This document shows, in pieces, positions 1-9,922 of a DNA stretch of 64,000 nucleotides; positions within the stretch are counted from its first letter, which is position 1, and every line of letters begins with the position of its first letter. The notes under the pieces are model-generated. The model was not told the DNA's origin. It was given only the letters and a program-made list of their open reading frames with translations, and did not search any database. The stretch is from Chitinophaga pinensis (GTDB lineage Bacteria; Bacteroidota; Bacteroidia; Chitinophagales; Chitinophagaceae), in assembly GCF_007896845.1 (NCBI RefSeq), contig NZ_VOHS01000013.1, forward strand, positions 79,501 through 143,500. The letters run 5' to 3'. Made by a program: the position numbers and the translations under genes.

Positions 1-2211
1 GAAGAAAAGGGATTCTTTATACAATTGTCTGAGCTCGTTCCATTTGCCTGCTTTTTCCATCGCTTCCAATGCGGCACCCACACCATAATAGCCAGGTACA
101 TTTTGTTTCAGCTGGCTCCATGCACCTACGTAAGGCACTGCTCTCAGATCATTGAGATTCAATTTGGCAGCTGCGTTTCTTTTCGATGGACGGCTACCAA
201 TATTGGTTTCTGCATAATACCTTAAGGGACTGGCAAAATCCAGATAATCCAGAAAGTCGGGGTGATGCTTCAGTTTATTGAATGCTACATACCCTTCATC
301 CGCTAATGTCTGCAATAATGACTCTTCCTGTTCAGAAAGCGTCACTTCGCGGGAAGAGAACAGTTCATTGGCGATACCGGCGTGCACCAGTTGCTCAATA
401 TTGAACTGGGCAGAATCAACTGTTCCGAAGTTCGAGCTGATGGTCTGTCCCTGTATGGTGAGCTGAATTTCTTCATTGGCAATATCACGTCCCATAGAAG
501 CATAGAACTGGTGTGTTTTACCACCACCTCTTGCCGGAGGACCCCCACGGCCATCAAAGAAGACAACGTCGATTTCATATTCTCTGGAGATACGGGTGAG
601 TTCCTGTTTCGCCTTATAGATGCTCCAGTTAGCCATCAGGTAACCACCATCTTTGGTACCGTCAGAGAAACCAAGCATTATTGTCTGCTTATTATAGCGT
701 TTCTTGAGATGTTCTCTGTAAGCGGCATTATTATACAGCTCACGCATTACATTACCTGCCTGACGAAGGTCATCGATGGTTTCAAACAGAGGAACGATAT
801 CTACGCTGAGACTGTCTTTCTGCCATCCGGAAGCGAGGAACAGGCCAAATACCTCCATGACGTTCAGAGCATTCATGCTATGGCTGATAATGTAGCGGTG
901 ACAACCGAATTCACCGTTGTTCTGCTGGATATCTTTCACCGCTGCAATCGTAGCCAATGTATCCTTGTGCAGTGGATCTTCCAGCACATCCGGATTCGCG
1001 GTTTCTTTGATATTCAGCAGGTGTGTGATCTTCTCATTATCGGGGAGATCCTTATAATTCTTAGGCAGCAGGTCAGTTTTCTCTGCGATACAATCCAGTA
1101 ACGGACCATGCACAGAACTATCCTGACGGATATCCAGTGTGGCGAAGAACAAACCGAACAGTTCCACACGACTTACAAGGTCATCCAGCATGGTGAGGAA
1201 CAGGCCGTTGTTTTCTTCTATGAGTATAATACGGACCCTTGCGAGGGTATCCAGTATTTCTTTTTGAGATATGTTGGTTTTGTGTCCCGGAATAAAGAGA
1301 TTATTGTACAGCTTTTCTTCCAGTATATTCAGCTCCTGCTCAATGCCTTTGAAAGTCAGACGACGTTTCAGACGGCGCACATCGAGATAGTAACACTTAA
1401 TAATACCACCCCTTAATGCCTCTGCGGTACGCAGGGTAATATCAGCCGTTACAAACGGGTTACCATCACGGTCTCCTCCCGGCCAGAAGCCCATCCTGAT
1501 AACAGGGTTGTTACTATTGACAGCAGCGGGGAACTGTGACTTAAGTTTTGAAATAATTCGTCCGGCGGCAGGGTAGAACGTATTTTCCAGAAACCAGATC
1601 AGGCTGATAGCTTCGTCATAAGGCGTTGGCTTTTCCTTTTTGAAGAAAGGTGTTTTACCTAACTGCTGGAGATATGCATTTACCTGAGCGGTACTGTCAT
1701 TAATCAATGCTCTTGACAGGTCATTGATAATGGTCAGTACGCCACCGGGATAGAACTGTGTGGGGTGCGCAGTCAGTACCAGTCGTACGGAGTAATCCTG
1801 CAGCTTCTTCGCCAGTTGTTCTCCCGCCTGTTCTGAGGTGATTTCCGACAACAGGTGACTCAGGGTACCTGCTCCGTGCACATCATGAATCTGACGGAAT
1901 GCTGCATCTTCAAGCGCATCAAACAATACTACCTGACGCTCAGCATACTGCACAAAGCGGAACATAAGATCCAGCTTTTGCTGTTCATTGCTGCAGGAGG
2001 TATACTGCTGAAAATAAGAATTGAGAATTTCCTGGGGACTTTTTTCTTTCGCGTACCCTTCTTCACAGTGGATAAGAAATAATGACAGAAATACGCCGGT
2101 TCTCTCTACCTTATGAAAAGGTAATGCGGTAAAAAGACTATTGTATAACTGGAACTTGGTGCCAACCAGGTTCTTGAACAACTGTAAGGTATTATTAACC
2201 GGTGCTTCCAT
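1..2211 (-). CDS. ppc: Phosphoenolpyruvate carboxylase, C-terminus outside window
   Basis: Cytoplasmic enzyme that carboxylates phosphoenolpyruvate with bicarbonate to oxaloacetate, refilling the TCA cycle. The frame is open from the ATG at 2211 to the window edge, giving 737 codons; the family is usually 850-930 residues, so roughly the last 100-200 are missing. Family motifs are visible: VLTAHPTQ (catalytic His), GGDRDGNPFVT, and further on GFSDGTKDGG and FFDGRGGPPARGGG, the glycine-rich active-site loop. The gene stands alone after a terminator of the upstream TonB gene, and a TAnnTTTG match lies about 80 bp before the start. Identification is very safe; only the C-terminal end is unseen. 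Confidence 0.96.
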   Translation of the reverse strand, partial: MEAPVNNTLQLFKNLVGTKFQLYNSLFTALPFHKVERTGVFLSLFLIHCEEGYAKEKSPQEILNSYFQQYTSCSNEQQKLDLMFRFVQYAERQVVLFDALEDAAFRQIHDVHGAGTLSHLLSEITSEQAGEQLAKKLQDYSVRLVLTAHPTQFYPGGVLTIINDLSRALINDSTAQVNAYLQQLGKTPFFKKEKPTPYDEAISLIWFLENTFYPAAGRIISKLKSQFPAAVNSNNPVIRMGFWPGGDRDGNPFVTADITLRTAEALRGGIIKCYYLDVRRLKRRLTFKGIEQELNILEEKLYNNLFIPGHKTNISQKEILDTLARVRIILIEENNGLFLTMLDDLVSRVELFGLFFATLDIRQDSSVHGPLLDCIAEKTDLLPKNYKDLPDNEKITHLLNIKETANPDVLEDPLHKDTLATIAAVKDIQQNNGEFGCHRYIISHSMNALNVMEVFGLFLASGWQKDSLSVDIVPLFETIDDLRQAGNVMRELYNNAAYREHLKKRYNKQTIMLGFSDGTKDGGYLMANWSIYKAKQELTRISREYEIDVVFFDGRGGPPARGGGKTHQFYASMGRDIANEEIQLTIQGQTISSNFGTVDSAQFNIEQLVHAGIANELFSSREVTLSEQEESLLQTLADEGYVAFNKLKHHPDFLDYLDFASPLRYYAETNIGSRPSKRNAAAKLNLNDLRAVPYVGAWSQLKQNVPGYYGVGAALEAMEKAGKWNELRQLYKESLFF

Positions 2212-2289
2212 AACTTAATTTCGTAATATTAAAAGAGCCTTTGCCAACCGGGAGCTAAAAATAATATAAAATAGTTACAAAGTAGAATG

Positions 2290-2297
2290 CAAACTTA
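2290..2297 (-). promoter_or_regulatory. Possible -7 element of the ppc promoter
   Basis: On the minus strand this reads TAAGTTTG, a full match to the Bacteroidota -7 consensus TAnnTTTG, 78 bp before the ppc start codon. No good TTG -33 element sits at the usual 19-21 bp spacing, so the call is tentative. Confidence 0.35.
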
Positions 2298-2308
2298 TTA
2301 AAACAAGT

Positions 2309-2333
2309 AAGCCGCAGCACTACGCTGCGGCTT
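2309..2333 (-). terminator. Terminator after the TonB gene
   Basis: A perfect 10-bp stem (AAGCCGCAGC / GCTGCGGCTT) with a 5-nt loop. Read on the minus strand it is followed by a T-rich stretch (TACTTGTTTT). It lies between the stop of the tonB-family gene and the ppc promoter region. Confidence 0.7.
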
Positions 2334-2421
2334 GTTGCAAGTCCCCCGTTGATTTGGGGCATGTTGAGAGAATAATAAGGTTAAATGAGTAATAATATCT
2401 GCTAAAAAGAAATCAGTGATT

Positions 2422-3264
2422 TTACTCTGCGAGGTGAAAACCAATAGGCAGGTTAAATCTTACCATTACCGGCTCGCGGTTCTGTTTGCCAGGTTTCCAG
2501 TTTGGCATCATCTTTACGACTCTTACAGCTTCTTCTTCCAGTCCGCCACCTTTTGTAGCACCTACAGTCTGTACATCACTGATCCTTCCATCTGTATTGA
2601 CAACAAACTGAACGAAGACCTTTCCTTCGATACCGGTTTCCTGCGCAAGGCGGGGATATCTGAGGTTTTTCTGGAGGAATTTAGACAATGCTTCTTCACC
2701 ACCGGGGAAGCTTGGCATAATTTCTACGAATGTAAAAATGGTAGTTTTCTCTTCTACTTTAGGTGCTTCTACAACATTAGTTCCGCCGAGGACGCCATTT
2801 TCAAACGGGCTTTCAATACCGTTTACATCATCACCTACAGTATTAGCAACACCAATAGCTTTGTTGCCGATATCATCCATTTTCGGCACTTCTGTTTCAT
2901 TCTCCGCTATATCCTGATCCGTAATAGTAGGTGTAACAAAAGCAACGGATGAACGGGCCGGCGGAGGTGGTGTAGTAACAGGCGGAGGAGGAGGAGTTAC
3001 AGTCGCTTCTTCCGGCATCTCCAATGTTTTCAACACTGTTGATGTTGTTTCTATTTCACTTCGTGTATGCATTCCCGCTGCCATCAGTTTATTACTGAGC
3101 ACATAGCCACCAATAATAACCAATGCAATGGAAGCAGTGCCTACAATGGCGTTGCGTACACGCTTTTCTTCGCTTCTGCGTAACTCATAGGCGCCGTAAT
3201 CTTTATTACGACCATCAAAAAGAATGTCGAGAAAATCTGCGTTAATAATTGTTCTTGCATTCAT
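2422..3264 (-). CDS. TonB-family energy transducer protein
   Basis: Inner-membrane protein that couples the proton-motive force to TonB-dependent receptors in the outer membrane. The start is placed at MNARTIINADFLDILFDGRN (ATG at 3264), because the 19 upstream codons do not look coding. The cytoplasmic N-terminus with NKDYGAYELRR is typical of Bacteroidota TonB. One membrane helix follows (about residues 40-58, IVGTASIALVIIGGYVLSN), then a proline-rich periplasmic linker with PPPPPVTTPPPPA, then a TonB C-terminal domain (about 185-280) with FPGGEEALSKFL, YPRLAQETGIEGKVFVQFVV and PNWKPGKQ. About 280 residues is normal for the family. It may serve the receptor at 5.4 kb or the SusC at 16-19 kb, but nothing in the sequence ties it to one receptor. 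Confidence 0.92.
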   Translation of the reverse strand: MNARTIINADFLDILFDGRNKDYGAYELRRSEEKRVRNAIVGTASIALVIIGGYVLSNKLMAAGMHTRSEIETTSTVLKTLEMPEEATVTPPPPPVTTPPPPARSSVAFVTPTITDQDIAENETEVPKMDDIGNKAIGVANTVGDDVNGIESPFENGVLGGTNVVEAPKVEEKTTIFTFVEIMPSFPGGEEALSKFLQKNLRYPRLAQETGIEGKVFVQFVVNTDGRISDVQTVGATKGGGLEEEAVRVVKMMPNWKPGKQNREPVMVRFNLPIGFHLAE

Positions 3265-4048
3265 GGGATAAACATTTACAATATAGATGCGACGTAAATG
3301 TTTTTCCATACGAATGCACAAAAAAACTTTTTAAATAATTGATGCCGGAGATAAAAGAGTGATGAATATAAAAGAGATAGGATCAATAAAATTTACCATT
3401 CCAGATTGAGATCCGGATCGGGATCACCTATTTGCTAAAGGAAGTATTCACTATCTTTTAATGGTAACAATAATGATGTTACCATACAGGTTGAAAATGT
3501 TGTATACTGAATAATGTAGGTCGGTAGTTAAATGCAGGTAAGTAGCTTATTCTGCTCTCAGAGGATGTCATAATATTATTCTGCTATTATGCCAGGGGGC
3601 GCGGGAGGTATATTACATAGAATTTACCACCAATAAATCTGCAACACACCTTCCCCGCTGGCCTGACCGGGCATTTTTATTTACAGCTTATAGCAAAAGA
3701 TATTTCTGTGATCAGCAACAACTGTTGTAAACAGTTGCCTTACAGTATTGAATATGATCATTCATTACCACCCTACCCACTGCATATGTATGTATCAATA
3801 ATCGGTTATGCAACTGCATAATGAAATCGGTTTTTGATTTTTACGAGCTGATAAAATTGTTCTGCTGGTGAGACAAAACAAGGAGAAGTACTCAGCAATG
3901 TTCTCCGGGTGGTGGTAATTCCTATTAGTCTACTGAATCTGTAGACAAATATACAGCATGAAATTATATTTCCAAATGCAAGTGCATAATTTTTTTTCAG
4001 GCAGAATAATTGTGTACGCTTTACATAGAGAAAACCACTGATAATCAC
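3265..4048. other. 784-bp intergenic region between divergent genes
   Basis: It separates the divergently transcribed TonB gene and sugar dehydrogenase gene, so both promoters should lie here, but no clean TTG/TAnnTTTG pair was found. A small perfect palindrome (CAACTGTT gta AACAGTTG, 3719-3737) and a 6-bp inverted pair GTCTAC/GTAGAC at 3928-3946, about 100 bp before the dehydrogenase gene, are possible binding sites. No convincing gene is present. Confidence 0.5.
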
Positions 4049-5368
4049 ATGAGAACATGTTTACTACCCGCAGCCATTGTAATGTTAGCATTTGCTGCCT
4101 GTCACAACCAACCTTCTTCCAGTCGGTCATCCGCTGACAGTACCGCCAACACAGATACGACCGCTGCTGCCGATTCTTTACCTGCCCCCTATGCAACAAA
4201 GTCTGTTAATAATTACAGCAACGTAATGGGCTGGCATGATGGAAAAACACCTGTGGCTCCCGGAGGGTTGACGGTATCAGCGCTTGCAACAGATCTTAAA
4301 AATCCCCGCTGGATCTATGTGTTACCGAATGGCGATATTCTTGTAGCCGAATCCAGTTCCAGATCAGATGTAGGCAATAAGGTAAAAGATGTAGTCAGCG
4401 GAAGAGCTGGTTCGGGGAATTTCGGCAACAGTGCAGATCGTATTACTTTGCTACGCGATGCCGATCGGGATGGAAAGCCTGAACTGCGGACCGTCTTCCT
4501 GAAAGAACTGAATCAGCCTTTTGGTATGTTGCTACTGGATAAAACATTCTATGTCGCCAATACAGATGGTATCATGCAGTTCCCCTACAAAACCGGTGAT
4601 ACTATTATTACTGCCCAGGGGAAAAAGATCCTCGATCTGCCTGCAGGTGGTTATAACAATCACTGGACACGCAACCTCATCTCCAATGCAGCCGGTAATA
4701 AAATATACGTGAGCGTTGGTTCAGGTAGTAATAATGCAGAACATGGTATGGAAAACGAACACAGACGTGCCGGTATTCTGGAGATCAATCCTGATGGCAG
4801 TGGAGAAAGAATATACGCCAGCGGACTGCGTAATCCCGTAGGCATGGACTGGGCCCCCGGTACCAAAATATTATGGACTGCTGTCAATGAAAGAGATGGT
4901 CTGGGTGATGACCTGGTACCTGACTACCTGACCAGTGTAAAAGAAGGGGGCTTTTACGGATGGCCATATGCTTACTGGGGCAAAAATCCTGATCCGAGAA
5001 TGGAAGAGCAGCAACAACCAGCACTGGTTGATAAGACCATTGTACCAGATCTCTCATTAGGCGCTCATACAGCCTCCCTCGGACTTACCTTCTACAAAGG
5101 CAAGGCATTGCCTGAAAAATATAAAAACGGGGCTTTTATAGGGCAACACGGCTCATGGAACCGTTCAACACTTTCCGGTTATAAAGTAGTCTTTGTTCCT
5201 TTTGAAAATGGGAAACCGGCTGGTAGTCCGGAAGACTTCCTCACCGGATTCATTGCGGATGCGGATAAAAGCGAAGTATACGGTCGTCCGGTAGGCATCG
5301 CAGTTGCAGCAGACGGCGCACTGCTGGTTGCTGATGATGCCGGTAATACCATTTGGCAGGTCAAATAG
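4049..5368 (+). CDS. PQQ-dependent sugar (sorbosone/glucose-type) dehydrogenase lipoprotein
   Basis: Predicted periplasmic or outer-membrane quinoprotein with a six-bladed propeller that oxidises an aldose or sorbosone using PQQ. The start is chosen at ATG 4049 because it gives a lipoprotein signal (MRTCLLPAAIVMLAFAACHN, Cys at residue 21); a start 13 codons earlier would spoil it. Family hallmarks are GLTVSALATDLKNPRWIYVL, NHWTRNL (the His expected at the active site), YVSVGSGSNNAEHG, SGLRNPVGMDW, EGGFYGWPYAYWG and IGQHGSWNRS. The length (440 aa) is normal. The next gene, a TonB-dependent receptor, starts 42 bp downstream, so the two are probably co-transcribed. The exact sugar cannot be told from sequence. 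Confidence 0.9.
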   Translation: MRTCLLPAAIVMLAFAACHNQPSSSRSSADSTANTDTTAAADSLPAPYATKSVNNYSNVMGWHDGKTPVAPGGLTVSALATDLKNPRWIYVLPNGDILVAESSSRSDVGNKVKDVVSGRAGSGNFGNSADRITLLRDADRDGKPELRTVFLKELNQPFGMLLLDKTFYVANTDGIMQFPYKTGDTIITAQGKKILDLPAGGYNNHWTRNLISNAAGNKIYVSVGSGSNNAEHGMENEHRRAGILEINPDGSGERIYASGLRNPVGMDWAPGTKILWTAVNERDGLGDDLVPDYLTSVKEGGFYGWPYAYWGKNPDPRMEEQQQPALVDKTIVPDLSLGAHTASLGLTFYKGKALPEKYKNGAFIGQHGSWNRSTLSGYKVVFVPFENGKPAGSPEDFLTGFIADADKSEVYGRPVGIAVAADGALLVADDAGNTIWQVK

Positions 5369-5410
5369 GGAAAATACTATTAGCTTTGAAATAATAGAAG
5401 ACACTACCCG

Positions 5411-7459
5411 ATGAAAAAACTGCTTCTGGCGCTTGGCATATTCCCGCTGGCCACGTACGCACAATCATATTCTGATACTACGCATCGCCTTCGCGAAGTA
5501 GTGATTCAGGCATATCCCGGTAAACAGTTTACCCTGCTCCAGGTACCTACCAGCAGTACTGTACTGACTTCCCGGCAGTTACAATTACAACAGGGTGTTA
5601 CCCTGCTGCCTGCCATGAACACAGTACCCGGCGTACGTATGGAAGAACGCTCTCCCGGCAGTTACCGCCTTTCTCTGAGAGGAAGCCTCCTGCGCTCTCC
5701 TTTTGGCATCCGCAATGTAAAGATCTATCTGGATGAAATTCCTTTGACAGATGCAGGTGGTAACTCTTACCTGAACCTCTCCGATCCGGGCAGTTTCCAA
5801 GGGATTGAAGTATTAAAAGGACCAGACGGCAGCCAGTTCGGCGCTAACTCAGGCGGCGTGATACTCCTGCATCCTGCAGGTACCCTGCCTGACAGCAGCC
5901 GTTTACGTGCAGATGTACAGGGAGGCAGTTATGGCCTGTTCCGCGAACAGGTAGGCTGGCAACAGCAATGGGGAAATTATAAACTGAATATCTATCAGGC
6001 GGTACACCGTTCTGACGGCTATCGCGATAACAGCGCCATGCAGAGGTATTATATACAAACCGCGCAGCAGTGGCAGTACAACGCACACAATCAACTGAAG
6101 CTGATTGCGTTTTACAGCGATCTGGATTACCGTACACCCGGTGGTCTGACAGAAGCCCAGATGAACGCCAATCCAAAGGCAGCACGTCCTGCGACACCTG
6201 CATTACCTGGCGCCATCACCCAGAAAGCCGGTATCCGTAATAAAACCGCTTTCGGTGGACTGGTACACACCTCTCAACTCTCTGAACACTGGCAACATGT
6301 TATTTCCGTGTACGGCAGTAATACACATTTCGAGAATCCCTTCATCACCAATTATGAGGCAAGGGACGAAAATACTGCCGGCGCACGTACTTATATCGCC
6401 CTGCAGGATCAGCCACTGGGCAACAGCGGCATGCGTCTTGACTGGACTACCGGTGTGGAATGGCAACAGACCACTTCCGACATCGACAACTACGGTAACC
6501 GTGCCGGGGTAAGAGATACCCTGCAGGCAGCCAGTGATATCACCGCCAGACAATACTTCTACTTCACCGGTCTGACCCTGCGTCCCGGTAAACAATGGGT
6601 GGCGGAAGCAGCTGTCAGTGTGAACTATTACCGCTACCATTTTAATGATGTTGCGGCAGGTGTAGACGGGAAAAAGAAATTCACGGCAGAACTGATGCCC
6701 CGCTTCTCCCTGTCTTACCTGATTACACCAGCACTGGCAGCACGTGCGACAGTGAGCAGGGGCTACTCCCCTCCTTCTATTGCGGAAGTCAGGGCTTCTG
6801 ATAATATTATCAACACAGGCCTGCAGGCAGAAACCGGCTGGAACTACGAAACCGGGCTTCGCCTGAATTCCCGTAATAATCGTTTTATGGCAGATGCAGC
6901 CGTGTTCTATTACAAATTGCAGGACGCGATCGTACGCAAGCTGCATGACAACGGCACAGAGTTTTTCAATAACGCAGGTGGCACCAACCAGACAGGCGTA
7001 GAGTTTCAGGGAAGTGCATGGTTACAGATGCCGCGTCGTGAGGGCTTCCTCCGTGGTATACAATTACAGGAAGGTTATACTTACAGCCATTTCCGTTTCA
7101 GCAATTACAGCAGTGCCGGAAAGGATTTCTCCGGTAATGCACTCACCGGCGTACCTAAGACAGTTGTAACAAGCAGCCTGTTGATAGAACTGCCTGCCAG
7201 AGTGTCCCTCTATGGTCAGTATAATTTCGTGGACCGTTTACCACTCGATGATGCCAATACCGCTTTTGCGAAGGAATATCATCTGGTACAGGCTAAAGTT
7301 AACTGGGGTGTGAATAAATGGCTGGCAGTATATGCCGGTGCAGATAATCTGCTTAACCAGCGCTATAACCTTGGTAACGACCTGAATGCAGTAGGTGCGC
7401 GTTACTACAACCCTGCTCCTGACAGAAACTACTATGGTGGCGTCAGAGTGACTTTATAA
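5411..7459 (+). CDS. TonB-dependent outer-membrane receptor
   Basis: Outer-membrane gated beta-barrel for active import of a siderophore, cofactor or other small ligand. A clean signal peptide (MKKLLLALGIFPLATYAQ) is followed by a short TonB-box-like stretch (LREVVIQAYPGK), a plug domain (about residues 40-155, with VPGVRMEERSPGSYRLSLRG and IEVLKGPDGSQFGANSGG) and a barrel ending in DRNYYGGVRVTL with the usual terminal hydrophobic residue. It lacks the N-terminal carboxypeptidase-like domain of SusC proteins and has no SusD partner, so it is a classical FecA/BtuB-type receptor. Placed 42 bp after the quinoprotein gene, it could import that enzyme's product or PQQ; this is inference only. Confidence 0.9.
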   Translation: MKKLLLALGIFPLATYAQSYSDTTHRLREVVIQAYPGKQFTLLQVPTSSTVLTSRQLQLQQGVTLLPAMNTVPGVRMEERSPGSYRLSLRGSLLRSPFGIRNVKIYLDEIPLTDAGGNSYLNLSDPGSFQGIEVLKGPDGSQFGANSGGVILLHPAGTLPDSSRLRADVQGGSYGLFREQVGWQQQWGNYKLNIYQAVHRSDGYRDNSAMQRYYIQTAQQWQYNAHNQLKLIAFYSDLDYRTPGGLTEAQMNANPKAARPATPALPGAITQKAGIRNKTAFGGLVHTSQLSEHWQHVISVYGSNTHFENPFITNYEARDENTAGARTYIALQDQPLGNSGMRLDWTTGVEWQQTTSDIDNYGNRAGVRDTLQAASDITARQYFYFTGLTLRPGKQWVAEAAVSVNYYRYHFNDVAAGVDGKKKFTAELMPRFSLSYLITPALAARATVSRGYSPPSIAEVRASDNIINTGLQAETGWNYETGLRLNSRNNRFMADAAVFYYKLQDAIVRKLHDNGTEFFNNAGGTNQTGVEFQGSAWLQMPRREGFLRGIQLQEGYTYSHFRFSNYSSAGKDFSGNALTGVPKTVVTSSLLIELPARVSLYGQYNFVDRLPLDDANTAFAKEYHLVQAKVNWGVNKWLAVYAGADNLLNQRYNLGNDLNAVGARYYNPAPDRNYYGGVRVTL

Positions 7460-7481
7460 TCCGATAGCTGTCATTATAGCA

Positions 7482-7515
7482 AAAGCGGGTATATCCGGAT
7501 GGATATACCCGCTTT
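7482..7515 (+). terminator. Strong terminator after the TonB-dependent receptor
   Basis: A perfect 15-bp stem (AAAGCGGGTATATCC and its reverse complement) with a 4-nt loop, followed on the plus strand by TCTTTTTAAAA. It ends the dehydrogenase-receptor unit. Confidence 0.88.
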
Positions 7516-7530
7516 CTTTTTAAAAGAAAA

Positions 7531-7550
7531 GGACTGCTAAAAAGCAGTCC
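7531..7550 (-). terminator. Terminator of the galactose operon
   Basis: An 8-bp stem GGACTGCT/AGCAGTCC with a 4-nt loop, followed on the minus strand by TTTTCTTTT. It lies 34 bp past the galT stop codon and faces the terminator of the convergent receptor gene. Confidence 0.8.
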
Positions 7551-7584
7551 CCGCACACATTATTGGTTCAAAAAAATAAACAGT

Positions 7585-8655
7585 TTAAGCAGGTACACCG
7601 GCTTGTTTCTTATAGTGCACTACCGGCTGTTCTCTGAGACGTGCCGCCGCAAATTCAGGCGTAATATCTCTCTGAGGATGTGCCAGCATTTCATATCCTA
7701 CCATGAATTTCTTCACTGTCGCTGAGCGCAGTAATGGTGGATAGAAGTGCATATGCCAATGCCATTCCGGATGACTATCACCATCATTGAACGGCATCTG
7801 GTGCATACCTGCGGAATATGGGAATGATGTTTCAAACAGGTTATCGTAACGGGTAGTCAGATCTTTCAGGATCGCAGCCAGTCCATCACGTTCAGCAGCT
7901 GTGAACTGCAGCAGGCTAGGTACATGACGACGGCTGATAATCATCGCCTCGTATGGCCATACTGCCCAGAAAGGCACCAGCGCAACAAAATGTTCGTTTT
8001 CTGCGATGATACGTTCTCCCTGTTTCAGTTCTTTTTCCAGATACGCAGTCAGCAGGCTGCGTCCGTGTTGCTGGAAGTAATTACGTTGCTGACGGGTTTC
8101 TTTTTCAAGTTCCATCGGTACATCTTCAGAAGCCCAGATCTGACCATGCGGGTGTGGATTGCTACAACCCATGATCTCTCCTTTATTTTCGAAGATCTGT
8201 ATGTATTTGATAAATGGTACTGCTGCCAGTGATTCCAGCTCGGTGTGCCAGAGGTCTACGACTTTACGGATATCCGGCAGTTCCATTTCAGGTAATGTCA
8301 GGTCATGACGTGGACTAAAACAGATCACGCGGCAAATGCCTTTCTGTGAACGTGCGATCAGCAATTCGTCTTCATCCACCTCTCCTTTTGGCGTATCAGC
8401 CAGCAGTGCGGAAAAGTCATTGGTGAAAGCAATAGGTCCATCGTATTGTGTATTTTTCGTACCATCTGCGCGGGTATTGCCCGGACACAGATAACAATCT
8501 TCCACATAGGCGGGACGCTGCGCCAAAGCAGGAGCTTCTACTTTACCCTGCCATGGACGTTTAGAACGGTGTGGCGATACCAATACCCATTCTCCGGTGA
8601 GAATATTTAAACGGGTATGAGGATGAGCCGTCAGATCAAAGGTATTTTCAGACAT
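7585..8655 (-). CDS. galT: Galactose-1-phosphate uridylyltransferase
   Basis: Leloir-pathway enzyme that exchanges UMP between UDP-glucose and galactose-1-phosphate, giving UDP-galactose and glucose-1-phosphate. Class I GalT signs are present: the metal-site motif [12 protein letters not shown] near residue 55, the nucleophile motif [11 protein letters not shown] (HPH), and the C-terminal HxH motif [10 protein letters not shown]. The length of 356 aa is normal. It is the last gene of the operon and follows galK after a 64-bp gap that holds a perfect inverted repeat. Expression should follow the LacI-controlled promoter upstream of the GH5-like gene. Confidence 0.97.
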   Translation of the reverse strand: MSENTFDLTAHPHTRLNILTGEWVLVSPHRSKRPWQGKVEAPALAQRPAYVEDCYLCPGNTRADGTKNTQYDGPIAFTNDFSALLADTPKGEVDEDELLIARSQKGICRVICFSPRHDLTLPEMELPDIRKVVDLWHTELESLAAVPFIKYIQIFENKGEIMGCSNPHPHGQIWASEDVPMELEKETRQQRNYFQQHGRSLLTAYLEKELKQGERIIAENEHFVALVPFWAVWPYEAMIISRRHVPSLLQFTAAERDGLAAILKDLTTRYDNLFETSFPYSAGMHQMPFNDGDSHPEWHWHMHFYPPLLRSATVKKFMVGYEMLAHPQRDITPEFAAARLREQPVVHYKKQAGVPA

Positions 8656-8674
8656 TCTCTCAGAACATTTAATG

Positions 8675-8709
8675 GAGGACAGTCCGGGACATGGTAACGG
8701 ACTGTCCTC
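8675..8709. repeat. Perfect 12-bp inverted repeat between galK and galT
   Basis: GAGGACAGTCCG at 8675-8686 pairs with CGGACTGTCCTC at 8698-8709 around an 11-nt loop. No T-run follows on either strand, so it is unlikely to be a full terminator. In the operon mRNA it would form a stable stem just upstream of galT, possibly for differential stability or partial attenuation. Confidence 0.75.
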
Positions 8710-8719
8710 TGCTATTGAC

Positions 8720-9886
8720 TTAGTTATTTACAAGATTATTCACAGTGCGGCAGCCATCTTCAATGCTGGTTACATACGCTTTCAGTGGTGTTTTGAAAGC
8801 CTGTTCGTAACCGGCAGCAGCTTTTTCCAGTAATGCTGGTACAGCTGATTTCTTCACGATGTTGATGGTACAACCACCAAAGCCGCCACCCATCATACGG
8901 GCACCGAGTACACCCTGCTGACCGGCAGCAAATTCAGCCAGCCAGTTCAGTTCTGGACAGCTGACATTGTACAGCTTATCCAGTCCTTCGTGTGTCGCAA
9001 ATACTTTTTTACCAAATGCTTCCAGATCATTACGCTGCAGATCTTCACAGGCATCCTGTAAACGCTGGATCTCTTCCACAACATAGCGGCAACGATCGTA
9101 TACGGTTCCATTATGTCCTTTTACATAGGCATCCAGCATATCCATATTCGCATCGCGCAGACTGTTCACATGCGGATGGTGCTTTTTGATCAGCGCCACG
9201 CCTGCTTCACATTCTTCACGACGGGTATTGTATTCAGAAGAAGCAAGAGAGTGTTTCACCTGTGTATCCAGTAATACCAGGCTTACATCGTCAAAATTGA
9301 AAGGAATGTATTCATAATCCAGTGAAGCGCAATCCAGCTTGATGAGCTGTTGTTTTTTACCGAACATGCTTGCAAACTGGTCCATGATACCACAACGAAC
9401 CCCTACAAAGTGGTTCTCTGCAGCCTGTGCCAGCAAGGTCATATCCTTACGGCCGATTCCCAGTCCGAAAAGCTCATTTAATGCATAGATGGTTGCACAT
9501 TCTACTGCTGCGGAGGATGAAAGGCCGGCGCCCAGGGGAACATTACCGCAAAAAGCACATTCGAAACCACCGATGATATGACCTGCCTGTTGTAACTGCT
9601 GTACAACGCCTAACAGATAATCAGGCCACTGTTTCGGGGAGCGAACCAGACTGTCCAGTGTACCTTCATAACGATCATTCACATCAAGCGCATGCAGCAC
9701 GATCTTATTGTCATTGCGTTTTACAATAGCCAGATAAATAGCTTTATCTATAGCAGCGGGCAATACAAACCCGTTATTATAGTCGGTGTGCTCTCCGATC
9801 AGGTTAATACGTCCTGCCGCCCTCACCATAATAGGTTCCTGGTCGAAGTGCTGTTGAGAAAAGGCATTTAATTTTGCTTGCTCCAC
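8720..9886 (-). CDS. galK: Galactokinase
   Basis: Cytoplasmic GHMP-family kinase that phosphorylates alpha-galactose at C1 with ATP, the first committed Leloir step. All three GHMP motifs are present: [19 protein letters not shown] near residue 25 (galactokinase signature), [14 protein letters not shown] near 120 (ATP-binding loop) and [17 protein letters not shown] near 335. The length of 388 aa is normal. It starts 36 bp after the stop of the GH5-like gene and precedes galT in the same operon. No mutarotase or UDP-galactose epimerase gene lies in the cluster. Confidence 0.97.
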   Translation of the reverse strand: MEQAKLNAFSQQHFDQEPIMVRAAGRINLIGEHTDYNNGFVLPAAIDKAIYLAIVKRNDNKIVLHALDVNDRYEGTLDSLVRSPKQWPDYLLGVVQQLQQAGHIIGGFECAFCGNVPLGAGLSSSAAVECATIYALNELFGLGIGRKDMTLLAQAAENHFVGVRCGIMDQFASMFGKKQQLIKLDCASLDYEYIPFNFDDVSLVLLDTQVKHSLASSEYNTRREECEAGVALIKKHHPHVNSLRDANMDMLDAYVKGHNGTVYDRCRYVVEEIQRLQDACEDLQRNDLEAFGKKVFATHEGLDKLYNVSCPELNWLAEFAAGQQGVLGARMMGGGFGGCTINIVKKSAVPALLEKAAAGYEQAFKTPLKAYVTSIEDGCRTVNNLVNN

Positions 9887-9922
9887 TGTGTTTATTTTTT
9901 TGATGATATAACTAAAAGGAGA

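Noticed and set aside
382..1101. Long plus-strand open frame of 239 codons
   Set aside because: It lies antisense to the ppc gene and its translation has no recognisable domain; the ppc motifs on the other strand are unmistakable.
3806..4199. Small minus-strand frames upstream of the sugar dehydrogenase
   Set aside because: They overlap the intergenic region and the start of the real gene, have no domain-like sequence and no plausible ribosome-binding context.
6203..6946. Minus-strand open frame of 247 codons
   Set aside because: It is antisense to the barrel of the TonB-dependent receptor; the translation is cysteine-rich and featureless, typical of a shadow frame.
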